DNA of 64,000 bases from Oscheius dolichura (Eukaryota; Nematoda; Chromadorea; Rhabditida; Rhabditidae): contig OW051494.1 of NCBI GenBank assembly GCA_932521035.1, positions 2,342,001-2,406,000 on the forward strand, written 5' to 3'. The stretch's first letter is position 1. Each line of letters begins with the position of its first letter. Below are positions 1 to 12,638 of this stretch, one piece after another. The translations under genes were made by a program, and so were the position numbers. The notes beneath the pieces were generated by a model. That model was not told the origin of the DNA. It saw only the letters and a program-made list of their open reading frames with translations, and made no database searches.

Positions 1-227
1 TTTCAGGTGCGTGGCCCAGAGTATCCTCCCGCGCTGTCTGCCCATATAACTACAGTACTACCCCCGGGAGAGGGAGTGGCCCCTCTCGAGTAAAAGGGCA
101 GAAGAGGCTCCTCTCCTCCCCGGCTCTCCAGCCTCTTCTTTCGAACGTGTTTGTCGCCGCGGTCGAGCTGTCAATCCGTCAGCCGCCGGGCGCACGATCC
201 CCCGCATCAGCAGTCGTCTCCACTGCA

Positions 228-3200
228 ATGCCGCCACCGTTGCTCCTGTCCACGACGACGCATCTTCTTTTATTTCTTCTATTTCTACAGCTATTACCAG
301 TTCCTACCGTATCGACGAGTTGTATAGATCGTCCCTGTGAGCACTGTCCTCACCTTTTTACCGAGGGCGATGTCTGCGGCACATCGCTCCTCTTACCGTT
401 TCTTTATTGCGACAGCGCTACCAGGTAAGGACCCTCTTCTTTCCTTTTTCTCCCATAAAATCACAATAATTTCCTCTCCAAAACTAGGCGAAACTGTAAA
501 AAGTGTCGCATATTGATAAGTGTTTACCTCGTCCTCCTCTTCCACCTACTTAGCGCCAGGTAATGCGCTGCCAATCAGAGTTAGCCAAATAAGGGAGCAG
601 TCTTCTTCACCTACCGGGGGAGAGGTGATATTTCTCGCACCCAGATAATCTCTTGGCAAGGGGCATAACTATAATTTAGTCAAACGTTTTGAAAGATTAT
701 TCAGCCGGGAGGGCAGTCTGGAGTAGAATTACTTCAGTTTGATGAAAGATCCAACAGAGAATAAGGCCACCACAGTTTTACAACAGTAAACGAAAAAGAA
801 AAGAACATACTGCAGAGACCATACAGAGGCCGGCGTCCCCAGGGGCGTCCCCGTTTCCCCGGATGATATTTCTCCTGTAGACCTGCATTCCTAAATTTCG
901 GCAGCGGAAATGACTGTAATTTACTCACAATTCACTTTTTAAAAAGTCATTCTGTTGAGATTGTACGTGTGCGAGCAGATGCGATGAGGTGGGCCAATCC
1001 TCAGCGGCCAACGGGGGCCAGCTTCCATGAAGCGGCTCGCGTGGGGGGATCGGCTCCCAGATGGAATTTACTTCAATTTGAGAAGGCATACGACCACGAA
1101 TAAGATTTTTTTCATTCACAGTCTCTTCCAGGATAGTGAAAGAATCCCCTAACGAGTATCTCCGTTGTGAAGAGGGTCAACTCCTGCTGGAACGCTGTCC
1201 TCCCGGGGTGATCTTCATCCCCGGCCAGGGATGTACCGATCCGACGATGTTGCTCCACATGCACGGACTACAAGTCTCCGGAAGTGGCCGAGTCGGGGAT
1301 CTGTGCCAGTATAATACCGACTGCTTGAGTGTAAGTCCTCCCCAGTCCCCCGAAGAAGAGGATGATTTAGGGAATGTACTGTTCCGGAGGGGTGTGCATC
1401 TGCTTGAGTACCTACATCCTTCGGGAGTCTTATTGCTACGAGAGTAGGGAATTTCTCGAGTCCTGAAGAGACAATGCCACTTCAGAGATCAATCCCAACC
1501 AGCCTGGATGTACCTACGACGTCCAATGTGAAGCCGTCTGGCCGGGGGCCAAGTGCTCGATGGACTCGTCTGTTGGCACCTGCCGCTGTCCAGGTACTCC
1601 CCCTCCCTAGTCCTCGCCTTTATCCCAAAATTAAGAAGAAACCCACGTGGCGAGGGAAACCCGCGACGGGTGGGTTTGTGTCTCCTTGAGGGATATCGGC
1701 GGCGGGGGATCGGCTCCTCTCTACTTTGCCTGCCCACTGCCAGAGGGGGCTGGCTTCAAAATTGGTAGGTCATTGTCTACAGAGAATATTGTCTCTTCTA
1801 TTTTAGCTCTGAACGATCCGAATCCCCTATTCGGTTCCTTCCCCGTCGGGTGTACTGTCGGCTCGGCGGCATCGATCGAGCCAGTGGCCGGTCTCCATGG
1901 AGGAGGCGCCTGTATGTGGCCATCGGATGGGGAATTCCTCGGAGATGTCTATGACTGTATCCACACGAGTCCTCACGTATTCTATCCCATCCTCCCTTCG
2001 TTAATCTACAGCTTTCAGGTCAATTTGGCTTCTAAATTCCCCGGCTCGTCGTATGCCTCCTCGGCCGACGGTGTCTGCTGTCCCAGTCGAGGTACCTCCT
2101 TTCCTCTATCAGTCTAATATTACCGCAATCTAGCACTGGCCTGTATCCAGCCCCAGGCCACGGGTCCCAATCCAACGGAACCCCGCTGGTGGTACAATGC
2201 CGTCACCGGCACCTGCCAACAGTTCATGTGGGATCCCACCGCGGCCGAGGCAAAATATCACTCGGCTAATAATTTCAAGACTATCCAGCATTGTGAATCA
2301 TACTGTAGAGACAGTTAGTAGTCCTTTAAATTTTGAGAAAATGGAATAATTTAGCCTGCCAACGCGGCTCGCCACAGTATACCTCGGAGGCGAGCATCCT
2401 GGCCGAGAGGCCGCTGACCACTTGTGCCACCTCGATTGGGTGTGCCAACGACTACCAGTGCACGTCGGTTGGTAGTCAACATTTATGCTGTCCTACTCCA
2501 GGTATCAATTTCCGTAGCCTTTCAAAGTTTCCGGTTGGTAACCTCGAATCATCTAACCGCCTCGAAAAAGGGGGCGTTTTCTTCCTTTAAAATTGATTTT
2601 TCGCTTATGATTGGGGTTACGGTATAAACAAACCTTTATCAGCTGTGGTGTGTTCTATGAGAGGAGGTCGCCCACTGGATATCAATCCCCGGAACCATAT
2701 CTACCATGCCGGCTTCTTGGTGTCGACAGGGAGGGAGAGCATCAGGTACTGGCCACCGGACTGTAATTCCCCTCTCTTTAGGTTCTACTACGATCCAACC
2801 AGTGGAAGATGCAAAGATTTCATTTATAAGGGAGCCGGTGGCAATTTCAACAACTTCCTGTCCAAGAATGAGTGTGAAATGTATTGCGAGAGACGTGGGT
2901 TTGACTCCTCCTCCGATGAATAGGCCAGTTATAGTACAATGTGAACGGGGATCGCCGCTCCGAGTTGGCGAGAATGCCCAACACTGCCAGACAAATGGCC
3001 AGTGCCCATCGTCACATGAATGTAAAGTCGACCACGGGGTCTGCTGTCCGAGGAAACGTAAGTTTTTATATTTTTCGCAGAGGCGCGCCAGCGGACGATG
3101 GGGGATGACACGGGCCGAGACGGGCAGACGACTGTTTCCCGTCCTGGAGGCTTGCAAACTCCTGGAAGGCTCATAGAAATCGCCTGCCCTTTCTTCTCTT

Positions 3201-6200
3201 TTCTCCGCGTTGGAAACGGAGGATAGAGTTGGTTGGGCCTGGGCCTCCCGGCCATCGAGCCGCATCATTCACCTAATGGGTCCTCTACAGTGTCTCAAAC
3301 CCGTTTTCTACCGACATGCCCAAAATGAATCCGTTATCCCCTCCAATTATTCCCCATTTCAGAGACAATTTGTGCCCAGCCTCTGCGAGTCGGCGACTGT
3401 ACGGAGAACGTCAAGCGGTACTGGTACAACGCCAAGACGCGGCAATGCCAGATGTTCGAGTACACGGGCTGCCAGGGCAATGACAACAACTTCGAGTCGA
3501 TCATCGACTGCCAGGCCTTCTGTAAAAATGCCCTGCGTAGGTTTATTCGGGCCATTGGGTCTCACAACGAGAATTTTTCAGCCGAACCAAAGTGTATTCA
3601 AGGGCAGGCATATAAGGACCAATTCGGGAACTTTGTCTCCTGTCAGAATGGGCTCGGCTGCCCGGCCAATTTCGATTGCTACTTCGATGGGAACCAGTGG
3701 GGATGCTGTCCGGTTAAAGGTCTAGATGGCAGGAGGACTACAGTAAGACGACGGAGTTTCAGCCTATACGTGTAGTCTGAATGCCGACAGTGGGGTCCAG
3801 TGTGGCGCCGGGTCGACGTTCAAGTTCTTCTACAATTCGGCAACACAGAACTGCGACAGCTTCCAGTACAATGGATGCGATGGCAATTCTAACAACTTTG
3901 CCAGTAGAGATTCTTGTGAACAGTATTGTTCTGTTGGAGGTGGGCCATTTTGAGCAGAGTGACCTGGGAGGACGGGGGAGGACGAGACGGGGATCGCATC
4001 GCGGCCACCTGGAATTCCTTGACTTTCAGGGGGTTGGCATTATAACTCCCTGGAGGCTCTGTTAGGCCTCGCCCCCTCTTTACCCAGCCTCGGGTTACTG
4101 TAGCTGTGTCTAGGCTTCCGGAAGACAAACAATATTCTCTACTGCTTTAAAGAGCGTGCGGAACAGGAGAGGCAGTTCTGTCGTCCCCATGGCCCAAATC
4201 CTTTTTATCGTCTTCCCCTTATCCGTCCCCAGGAGATCTCGCCTACTGCAATCGTTTCCCCTATCCTCCCAGTGGAGTTCCTAGGAAGTCCCGGAGAGTT
4301 ACTTCCTGCCCCTTGTCGGCCCCTCACAGTCTCCCATCCTCTCATTCTAATTTTCCCCTTTTTCAGGCTGTCCCAATGGAGGCACCCCTCTGCGTGACCA
4401 TCAAGGAATGATGAGGGTCTGTGGTGGCCAATCGGGCGACTGCCCCGAGAGCCACGAATGTACCCCCGTGGTGGCCGGCACCTCCTCTGTGAATCGCTGC
4501 TGTCCCACCCGAGGTGTGCCTGTCCCCTCTGCCTACCGTAATCTTCCCCTTTCAGCCTACCTGTGTGGCCTGCCTCCCCAGCAGGGCAGTCAATGTGCCT
4601 CCCAGCCGGTCACCCGCTACTATTTCAACATAGTCACTGGCCAGTGTGCCACCTTTCAATTCGGCGGCTGTGATGGCAACCAGAATAATTTCCTCACCAT
4701 CCAGCAGTGTCGCTCCTTCTGTATGAGTAATTCCTGCCCGGCAGGGAATATCGCCTACGTGGATCCGAATTCCCAGCTGCCGATCCACTGTAACGAGGCT
4801 CTGAGTAATAGCTGCCCCGCCGGCTACGAGTGCACCTTCAATCCTCTCATCAATAACCATGTCTGCTGTGGAGCCACGGATTTGGGTAGGGTCTTGAGGG
4901 GAAGGAGGCGACTAAACGAGCCTTATTAGGTGTCTGCCCGGATGGAGAGAAGGCCTACATCGACACGTTGAGCCTCTCGGCCAGGGAATGTGTCATCAAT
5001 TTGGAGGCATCCTGTCCCAGTAACTATCTCTGCCGCTTCCATCTACAGAAGAACAAGTACTACTGCTGTGCATCGACTAAAGGAAGTCAGTTTTATTCAC
5101 GGATTTCCATTCGGGGTTCAGTAAATTTCTCCAGAAAGGCGGCCATGGCGCAAGGCGCGCCTAGGGACAGGGGCCCGGCCATCTCGGATGCCGCCCTCTT
5201 CTCATGAATGACGGCGTTAAGAACCCTTGTAAAACTTTGGCTTCTATGAAAGTATACTCTAAGCTCTGAATTCCGCTTAGAAGTTATCGAGGGTTTTTCT
5301 AAAACAAAAAAAAAGTCCGCTATCGACGGCCACCTGGGATCCGTAGCGGGAGGATGTATTGACCGCGGTCGGCGGTGGTCTTCCCGTTCGGGGGCCAGCA
5401 GGCAGGGGATACTACTGTATTTGGATTGAAATTGGGCAGAAGATCCCCTCTTCCTTCCCGTCCCTTTTCCCTTCTTTCCTCCGGCTATAGTCGGTTCTTC
5501 AGAGACGTGTCCAGCCGGTCGCTTCCTGTGGAAGGATCCGCGCTCCACTTTGCCGGCTCGCTGTACCATGGGCCGTCCCGAGCAGTGTCCGGATGGCTTC
5601 TCCTGCCAGTCCTACCTGGCCGATGCCCTCCAAGGCTTCTGCTGTACCAGTAACTGTAGGCCGTCTGCCCGTCTCCTGACCGTTGCCCTTTTCAGCCATC
5701 TGCCCCGACGATGCCGAATACGTGGTCGACGATCAATCCCAACAGGTAAGGGGTGTTCCGCGGTTCAGAAAAGAGCACTCTTCCCAGCCTCGAGTCTGCA
5801 CAATGGGATCGTTCGTCTCCTGCCCCTCGGGCTACACCTGCCGGTCGGGCAGCTCTCAAACCGATGGCTACTGCTGTCGCGCCTCTTCCGGCTCCACTCC
5901 GGCACTTGCCGTGGTGACAGGTGTGGCCAGTATGCTGTCCAAGTTAATCGAAACAGATGGATGCCCGCCGGGCAACTTCGTCTACCTCGTCAATGGCGAC
6001 ATTGGACAATGTGATCCATTTAATCCCCCCAATGCTCCCTGTCCAGATGGATTCACTTGTCAATGGTCTATGAGTAATCAACGGTACTGTTGCTTCCATT
6101 TTCATCATTTCCTTGTTAGATATCAATGTTGTGGATCTAATCCGGCACCGGCCCCAGCTAAACGGGCAGACGGTTGTCCAAGTGGCCAGTTGGCATTCAA

Positions 6201-8034
6201 AGAACTCGGCTCCGTTAAAGTTTGCACTGCTGGCTCGTCTTCTTGTCCAATTGGCTATTTCTGTCAATTTTCTTCATCAAATAATCAATTCCAATGCTGT
6301 GGAGTTAGTGGAGGTAACGGAGTTTACATTTTTTCTAAATTATAAAAAGAACGGAAGCAAAATAATGAATAGTGAAATAATACGGGTATTTTGATTTCTC
6401 ACAATATTCTGAAATGATTTCTATTTTTTGTCATCTATTTGCAGCTTTTTATAAATCGTCAACTTGCAACAACTACATATTTCAGGCTGTCCAATGGATG
6501 CTGTTGCGTTTGTTGGCCTTTCCGGAGAAGCAGAGCGATGCGTGATCGGCCAGTCAAATTGCCCCGAGGGTTTCGCCTGTCAGCGCAGTCATGGAGGCAG
6601 TGATGTTTGTTGTACGGTGAAACCGACCAGCTGTGAAGACGACGAGGTTATCGTGGAGAATATCTGCCATCCACGAACTGCACCAGGACAAGCATGCACA
6701 CATTCACAACAATGTACTGGAGGATCGTCTTGTTCTGGTGGTGTTTGTGCTTGTCCACAAAATATGGCACCTATCGGCAACTTTTGCCGAATTCAATTGA
6801 GTAATCTAAAAATGGAAGAGGAAAAGAACTTATTTTTAGAATGTGCTGCTGGCCAAATTATGCATAATGATCTGTGTCATAATTTGGCACGAGTTGGAGA
6901 GGGCTGCTTACTTGGAAAACAATGTCCTGAAGGTTTGCCTCTTCCAAAAAACACGTCTATTCTGTCCTCTATCTGAAAAATTTCTTATTTTTTATAAAAA
7001 GAATCTATTTAGGAGCTGGTTGTATGGATGGAATTTGTGAATGTAAGCGAGGACTGGTAGAGAAAGGCGACAAATGCATTGTGCCGCCGGTTGTTCGTCC
7101 CCAGCCAAAGAAACGTAAGTTATTCCTTTTCCCCTAAATGCCATACATTACGGATGGTAAAAAGACTAAAGGAGGGTGGATTGGCAACTTGATCAGTGGA
7201 ATAGGCAATAAAATGAAAAAAGGTTTCTTTTATAATCGATTGGTGGTGAAAGAGTAATGGGACAACTAGAGGGAAGAGAGATTTTTCAGTAGCTCAAGCA
7301 GCCTGCTCTAAAAAGGGCTTCAGTCCACTACGAGATGAAGAAACGGGAAGAGTTATTTACTGTAATCCGGGAACAAGACCTTGTCCAGCAGGAAACTCTT
7401 GTCAAATCAATTGGAAAAAGACTCAATACATATGTTGTTCTCCTGATGAAGGGGTTGTCACTCCTGAACCTGTAAAGGAGGAAGTCTGTCCAGCCGGCAG
7501 GACACCGTATCTATTGAACGGAAAACCTCAAAAATGTACTCAAGCTAAATGCCCTATTGGATTTGATTGTATTTATAGGAATCAGGTACGTTACCGCAAA
7601 ATAAAAAAAAACGAATTCTCATTTAGGATTATTTCTGTTGTGCCTCATTGGGGCCATCAAAATCAGCGCCCTCCAAATCTCGATCCGATTGCCGTGGTGG
7701 TGGTTCTGCTCTTTTACATCCAGCAACTAGGACGGCTGTCCTTTGTTCACCGTTAGGGCGATCGTGTCCGGCTAGTTATGCATGTCAAGCCTCCCTCAGA
7801 ACTTCACAAAATGTCTGCTGTCCAGTTTATCAAGATCAAAGCCGAAAAGGCGGGGCTCCTTGTCCGGATATGCTAGTATTAGTGGCTAGATTGGGAGTTG
7901 GTGGTAAAATAGAGAAACGCTGTGGTAATATCTTGCAATAGACATTCTAAAATATGAATTCAGAAAGAGGCTGCCCATATCCTGAAGTTCCAGTAGGCGG
8001 TGTTTGTTATGAGCTGCGGAGACGGAATGTCTAA
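228..8034 (+). CDS. Secreted multi-domain Kunitz / Lustrin Cys-rich / EB-module protein (cuticle or moulting type)
   Basis: Many short exons on the plus strand. Exon 1 (228-424) encodes a strongly hydrophobic leader ([17 protein letters not shown]), so the product is probably secreted. ATG 228 is preferred to the in-frame ATG 147 because it sits directly before the hydrophobic core. An EB-type region is split over exons around 1371-1592 (motif [19 protein letters not shown]). Five Kunitz domains follow, near 2137-2310 (degenerate), 2650-2894, 3362-3533, 3780-3930 and 4554-4728; examples are [11 protein letters not shown] with GCQGNDNNF, and [12 protein letters not shown]. Lustrin-type modules ending in CC-P alternate with them up to about 6320. 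EB-like modules resume at 6610-7130 and 7860-8034. Introns are about 40 bp, e.g. 2895-2934. The stop TAA is 8032-8034. The architecture resembles nematode extracellular inhibitor/matrix proteins such as those of C. elegans moulting. Exact exon borders after 5 kb are approximate. Confidence 0.82.
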
Positions 8035-8140
8035 AGAAAATAATTGAACTAACCCGCTGTTGTTAGCAGCAATCTGTACGTACCATTGTACGTGAGTACT
8101 CAGTTGTTCACTTGTAATAAATCGTTATATATTAACTTTT

Positions 8141-8762
8141 TTATTGTAACTCCTGCAACCGACGAAGACGCCCAAATGCATCTATTTTCCATAAATTTGT
8201 TGTGAACAGCGTCGCAATGAGCTGTAAATTTTCCTAAATGAACAAAATATAGTATAAACAAACAAATTACCAATTCTGGCAATATAATAATGGCGGTATT
8301 TCCCACATTTTCATAATCCGAAAAAAGTGCTAAAATCGAAGCCAGACGGAAAGGATCCGAGACTGCTGGTTGCTCAATCTAAAGCTGAAATAAACAAATC
8401 GGGAAACGGCAGGAAGCTTACAATAATAAGATCTCCTCTTAGTCTATTGTCTACCGCAAGTTCAGCTGCTTGTCTTGGATTTGGTGGTTTCCCATAGTAG
8501 AAAAGAATACGTTTTAGTCGAGCAGGATCTTCTGTTAGTTTTTCTGGTATTTTTGGAAGCCTGTAAATATTAAAATAAGCATTTCGAAATAAACGTTTGC
8601 TGTGTAGCCATACTATTCGTAAAATACTAACCGTTCAAGAGGCTCTGCTCGTAACCAATGCGCATAGGCATTTTTTGCTGTAAATTCGGCACAAGCTTCG
8701 AAGAGTAAATCTGATGAATCCGATATTCCGAAAACCACATTGACTCCTGTTGAGAAGGACAT
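8141..8762 (-). CDS. Small protein of unknown function, four exons
   Basis: Four exons fit together in frame: 8762-8632, 8560-8422, 8378-8271 and 8233-8141. They total 471 nt, encoding 156 residues ending at TAA 8143-8141. The start MSFSTGVNVVFG follows directly on a ttttcag acceptor, so the message is probably trans-spliced or has a 5'UTR intron. The middle carries KRILFYYGKPPNPRQAAEL and the end a basic/leucine-rich FGRLRRLQELQ. No signal peptide or transmembrane segment is evident. I do not recognise the family. It is divergent from the zinc-finger gene at 9205, with 442 bp between the two ATGs, so they may share a promoter region. Length and consistent phase across three introns support a real gene. 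Confidence 0.7.
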
Positions 8763-9204
8763 CTGAAAACAGAAAATAAGTAGTAAAAAGTATCCATGCA
8801 ACGAATACATAAAGTGAAGAGTAAAAAAGACTATATAAGACCACATTTCTCCAATTATTATATTTTAGGTGTGTAGTATTCAGCTTTTTAGCTTTCTTTA
8901 TCGGCTACAACTAAAAAGCGACATTTGAACCCTACCTCGGCCCAGCTCTAACTGCCCATTCTTGCAGCGATTCTCTAAGCAGCTCAACAGAACAGTGCGC
9001 TCGCAAGGAATTAGTTTTCTTATGTTTGTGATCTACATTTATCGCTGAAATAGATGACAAGGTAACGGAATATAGAAGGGAAAATACATGTACATTTCAG
9101 AAAACCAAAATTTGCTGTTGTTGCTCTTACAGAAAATGTCGATATTGGCAGTTTTTTCAATCTTTTGGTAACTTCTTCTCAGATTATAAAAAAGAGCCGT
9201 TTAG
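8763..9204. other. Divergent intergenic region
   Basis: The 442 bp separates two divergently read genes. It is AT-rich and has an acceptor-like ttttcag on the minus side and gtttag on the plus side, each directly next to an ATG. No coding frame or repeat is evident. Confidence 0.6.
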
Positions 9205-11083
9205 ATGAGCAATGGCTACCCTAATGTCACATTTTTGACGAGTTTAGTCGATCATATTGAAGTGAAAAAGTACATAAACGGGGTTCACGACGCCGAAAAA
9301 TCGCCACCACGACCAGTAGTGTCATTCTTTGCTGCAGATGTAAGTTAATTTCTCATCAATTTTACCACTCACCTCTCTAGGAAAGGTCTGCATCTCCAGA
9401 GGTGTTTTCATCAACTCCTGCTACAGCAACAGCCAACCTTATACCCAATACTTCGGTGTTCATACCACCTTTAGAAACCGAGGTGAATTTCCAACCACTT
9501 CAACAAATTGAGTCAGGCTGAAACACGCATCATCTTAACACAAAAATTTCTTCAGATAAGGAGCACCAGCAAACTGAATCCCGATGCTTCTTATATCAAC
9601 TGCAAACTATGTGACAATAAAATCATGGTCAGCAGGTAAGAGTTGCCTTGTCTCAAAGAATTTTCCTTTGTAGATTATCAAATTTGACAAACCATGTTCG
9701 TAGACACAGCTCTATAAAACAATACTCCTGTATATACTGCCCCTACCAGCACAACGAAATGTCAAAGGTGCGAACTCATATGGCTAGTCAACATGGAGAC
9801 TCTTTGACAACGCCAAATGATAATCTAACACCTGATTTACAAAAGATTTGGTGTGCTTACATGGAAAAGTGCTTTCCGGGATATTTGGATTCTCAGGGAA
9901 AGGTAAAGCCCAGCCTTTTATCGAAAGGGAAGATCCATTTAGACGGGAAAGAGTGCCCTTGAAGTGTTTGGTGGAAGGACCCTGGCTAAACTGGACGGGC
10001 CTTCAACTAGTAATGCAATGAAGGACGAAGTTGTAAATTTAGCTGATAAATTGCGTAACTGTTGCGAATGCGGTGACGCTGTTTCTGGAGAGGATGACTC
10101 GAATGAGGTGAAAATTCCTGCAAAATAATAATACAGAATTATAGCCCTTCACAGAGCATATTCGTCAAAAACATGCCGACGTCTGCTTTCCTTATAAATG
10201 TGGCGAATGTGACTTTTTAGCTGCTTATGAGGTACTGTATATACCAAGTGTGATATCAAAATTACAAACTTCAGTACATTGTTAGGGGGCACATAGTATC
10301 GGACCATGCGATAATAGCTGCAGACGTTTCGGTCGGCCTCCAGCCGACTTGTCAAGATTTCTCACTTTTTATCGGGAAATTTTTCCCCTCCTTGGATGAT
10401 GTCGTCCCAGATATTTCTGAAGAGCTCAAAGCTTTTGTTGATACGGCCCAAAGCCAGGTTGAAGAGGGTAACTATGTCGTATGTTATCATGAAAAAAGCA
10501 GGAAAAGTAAATTTAGAATGGAGAACTTCCTCATTTTAGTGAAGCTGTGTCAGCAGAAACCCTTTTAGGATGCGATGCAAGTGTTGAAAATGGAGATACT
10601 TCGACAGAACGACAGCTAATATCATGCGCGGTAGGTGAACCCCATGGAAAGAACAAAAATTGTTTAGATCTGTTCATTTGATTTCAATTTGGATGATATT
10701 GAAAGTATGATGTATCATGCAAAGAAACATTACTATATAAAACAGTTTGAATGCCCAATTTGCGAGTTTGGATCAGAGGATTTTGCTGAGGTAGAGAGCC
10801 ACCTAACGATGAACCACGCCGGAGAAGGTGATGTGGTTGATCTCAAGTAAGTTTCCCCTCATTATAAAAAAAATCGGCTGAAATGAAAAAAAAAACCTTT
10901 CTATAGTGGAGAAATGCTGCAACAGGCATGGATGCAAACAATGAAGAAGTGCTTCTCGGAACTATCGGGTAATAATATTAAGAGAACAGAAACACAGGTA
11001 AATAGTGCCACTGTATAAAACAGACGAAACTTTAGAACCAACAAAATAGGAAAAGAGGGCATCAATTGTCGCCCTCACCATAA
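9205..11083 (+). CDS. Multi C2H2 zinc-finger protein
   Basis: Starts at ATG 9205, directly after a gtttag acceptor. About ten exons, the first 9205-9339 and the second 9381 onward. The first finger is split by an intron (CKLCDNKIMVSR / LSNLTNHVRRH), followed by YSCIYCPYQHNEMSKVRTHM. Further C2H2 motifs occur near 10180-10310 (YKCGECDFLAAYE / YIVRGHIVSDH) and 10740-10820 (FECPICEFGSEDFAEVESH). Fingers are followed by helical linkers of a repeated type (LQKIWCAYMEKCFPG; LQQAWMQTMKKCFSE), a duplicated finger-plus-linker unit. It ends KRGHQLSPSP, stop 11081-11083. Probably a nuclear DNA- or RNA-binding regulator; no closer family assigned. One intron around 10468-10521 was placed to keep the frame and is less certain. 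Confidence 0.8.
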
Positions 11084-11392
11084 CTTTGAGTGCCCACGCA
11101 TACTGTGTCAGTTTCCACCAAACATTTTTTAGAGAAAAGACTTCATCATTTTGCTAGTCAAACCACAGGTTTTTCATTTCGTTTCTACTTTTTCTAAGAT
11201 CTTACATGTAATAAATATTGTTGAACTTACATATTTATTTTGAGTTACACATTTGTTTCATTTGCTAAATATCCTTCTATATTATTTGTGTTTCATTGAA
11301 CAAGCATTAGATGCTGATATAATCAAGCGTTCTCATAAAATCTTTACAATGTTCTTTTTTTCCTTTGTAAAGACTAGCATTTTCAGTATTCT
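11084..11392. other. Intergenic, AT-rich
   Basis: 3' flank of the zinc-finger gene and 5' flank of the next gene. It holds an aataaa-type signal near 11210. No coding frame or structured repeat is seen. Confidence 0.5.
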
Positions 11393-12528
11393 ATGAACGC
11401 AAAGTCAACTATTAGTCTCTTTAGAGTAACAAATTATATACAGAGAGCTAACATCTCGCATTCTCGAGCAGTAAATGTTAGAAGAAACAATACAGGTTTG
11501 AACTTTCAGTAATGGTGATACGTGTTTTTCAGAAATTCATACAAACGAAGATGAAAAAGACAAAAGAAAGCCGTTAGCTTACGATGAGCATGAATTTCGA
11601 CAAGTGTTAAAAGTAGTGTAAGGTATTTGTTGTGTTTCTGTCAAATGTAGCCGTTTATAGACAACGTTTTTATAAGGACCCACACGAATATCCAGAAGAA
11701 GACAAACCGTTTGCGATGGTCGACAAGAATTTTCTCAAGAAAGTAATGCATGTATCTGAACTAAAGCCACAGCGAGGATTCGCAATTTTTTTACCATTTG
11801 GAATGATGCTATTTCGACACTTTTGGAGGAGAATGGAGGTTGGGTTTACTTTCATTTGTAGTCATCTCTTTAGGCGAAAGCTGCTGCAATAAAATTCGAG
11901 TCAACAGATTATCTGAATGAAGAAAACATAATACCTGGGACAAAAAAGGCATTTGAACTGATAGCTCAAAATGCATATAACGTAAGTTGCTTGCACTTTA
12001 AAAATTTGCTTCATAGAACACCCTGGATAACTTGGTTGAGCGAGGAATATGTAGTCAAACAACTGTAGATCGTTTTACTGCCGCTGGTGCACAAATGTCC
12101 GAACGGTAAGCAACAATCCTTTTATTACATCCTTTTAGACAACGACACCTGTTGAATTTAACTCAGAATGATATATTCGCAATTGCTCCAGGTCCATATA
12201 AGCATTTCCAAATGATCAAACCAGTGTCTCACAATGGAGAGCCGTATTTGGCTTATAGCTTATTATGCTGTGCTTTTTACAAAAAAAAGATTCTATATGA
12301 TGCGGTAAGTAACACAGATATTTCTTAGGTTCGCTTTCTAGGTTCGAGATTTAACTTTATTGGATAAATCAGAAGAAGCCCAAAGCCTGCCAATCCCTGC
12401 TGAATACGGATACGATGCTCCTCGGACTATATTTGGATATATGACTTTTGGAAATAGATTTATTACTAAATTTGAGCAGGTAGATTCGGAGGTGAAACTC
12501 ATTGATTTCCAATTTCTTGTAATGTAAA
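11393..12528 (+). CDS. Mitochondrial Tim44-fold protein, MAIP1-like (first of two tandem paralogues)
   Basis: Starts MNAKSTISLFRVTNYIQRA, a basic amphipathic N-terminus like a mitochondrial presequence. Exons join through short introns, including a 43-bp one ending at ttatag before ACAACGTTTT. After a linker (QRFYKDPHEYPEEDKPF) the C-terminal half reads GTKKAFELIAQNAYNNTLDN, then DIFAIAPGPYKHF, and ends KLIDFQFLVM with stop 12526-12528. The layout (presequence, helix pair, beta-rich Tim44-like domain, short C-tail) matches MAIP1/C2orf47 and other Tim44-fold proteins of the matrix, which assist m-AAA protease processing or inner-membrane insertion. MAIP1 identity is inferred from pattern memory and is weak; mL45 is the main alternative. 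The neighbour at 12639 shows the same domain order. Confidence 0.62.
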
Positions 12529-12638
12529 CATTGTAGGAATAAAAGAAATTCTTCTTTCTTTCTTTTGTTTGTTTCCAGCTGTAATTTCGAATTAGTCTTA
12601 TCATTTTTTTCGCACAAATTTTAGCGTCTCGATTCAAG

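Noticed and set aside
2895..2923. Apparent 29-bp intron after the second Kunitz domain
   Set aside because: Using the next AG (2933-2934) gives a 40-bp intron of local standard size and keeps the frame.
2639..3268. 209-codon minus-strand open frame opposite the Kunitz exons
   Set aside because: The plus strand carries conserved Kunitz and Lustrin motifs with matched splice sites; the minus frame has no domain and is a shadow.
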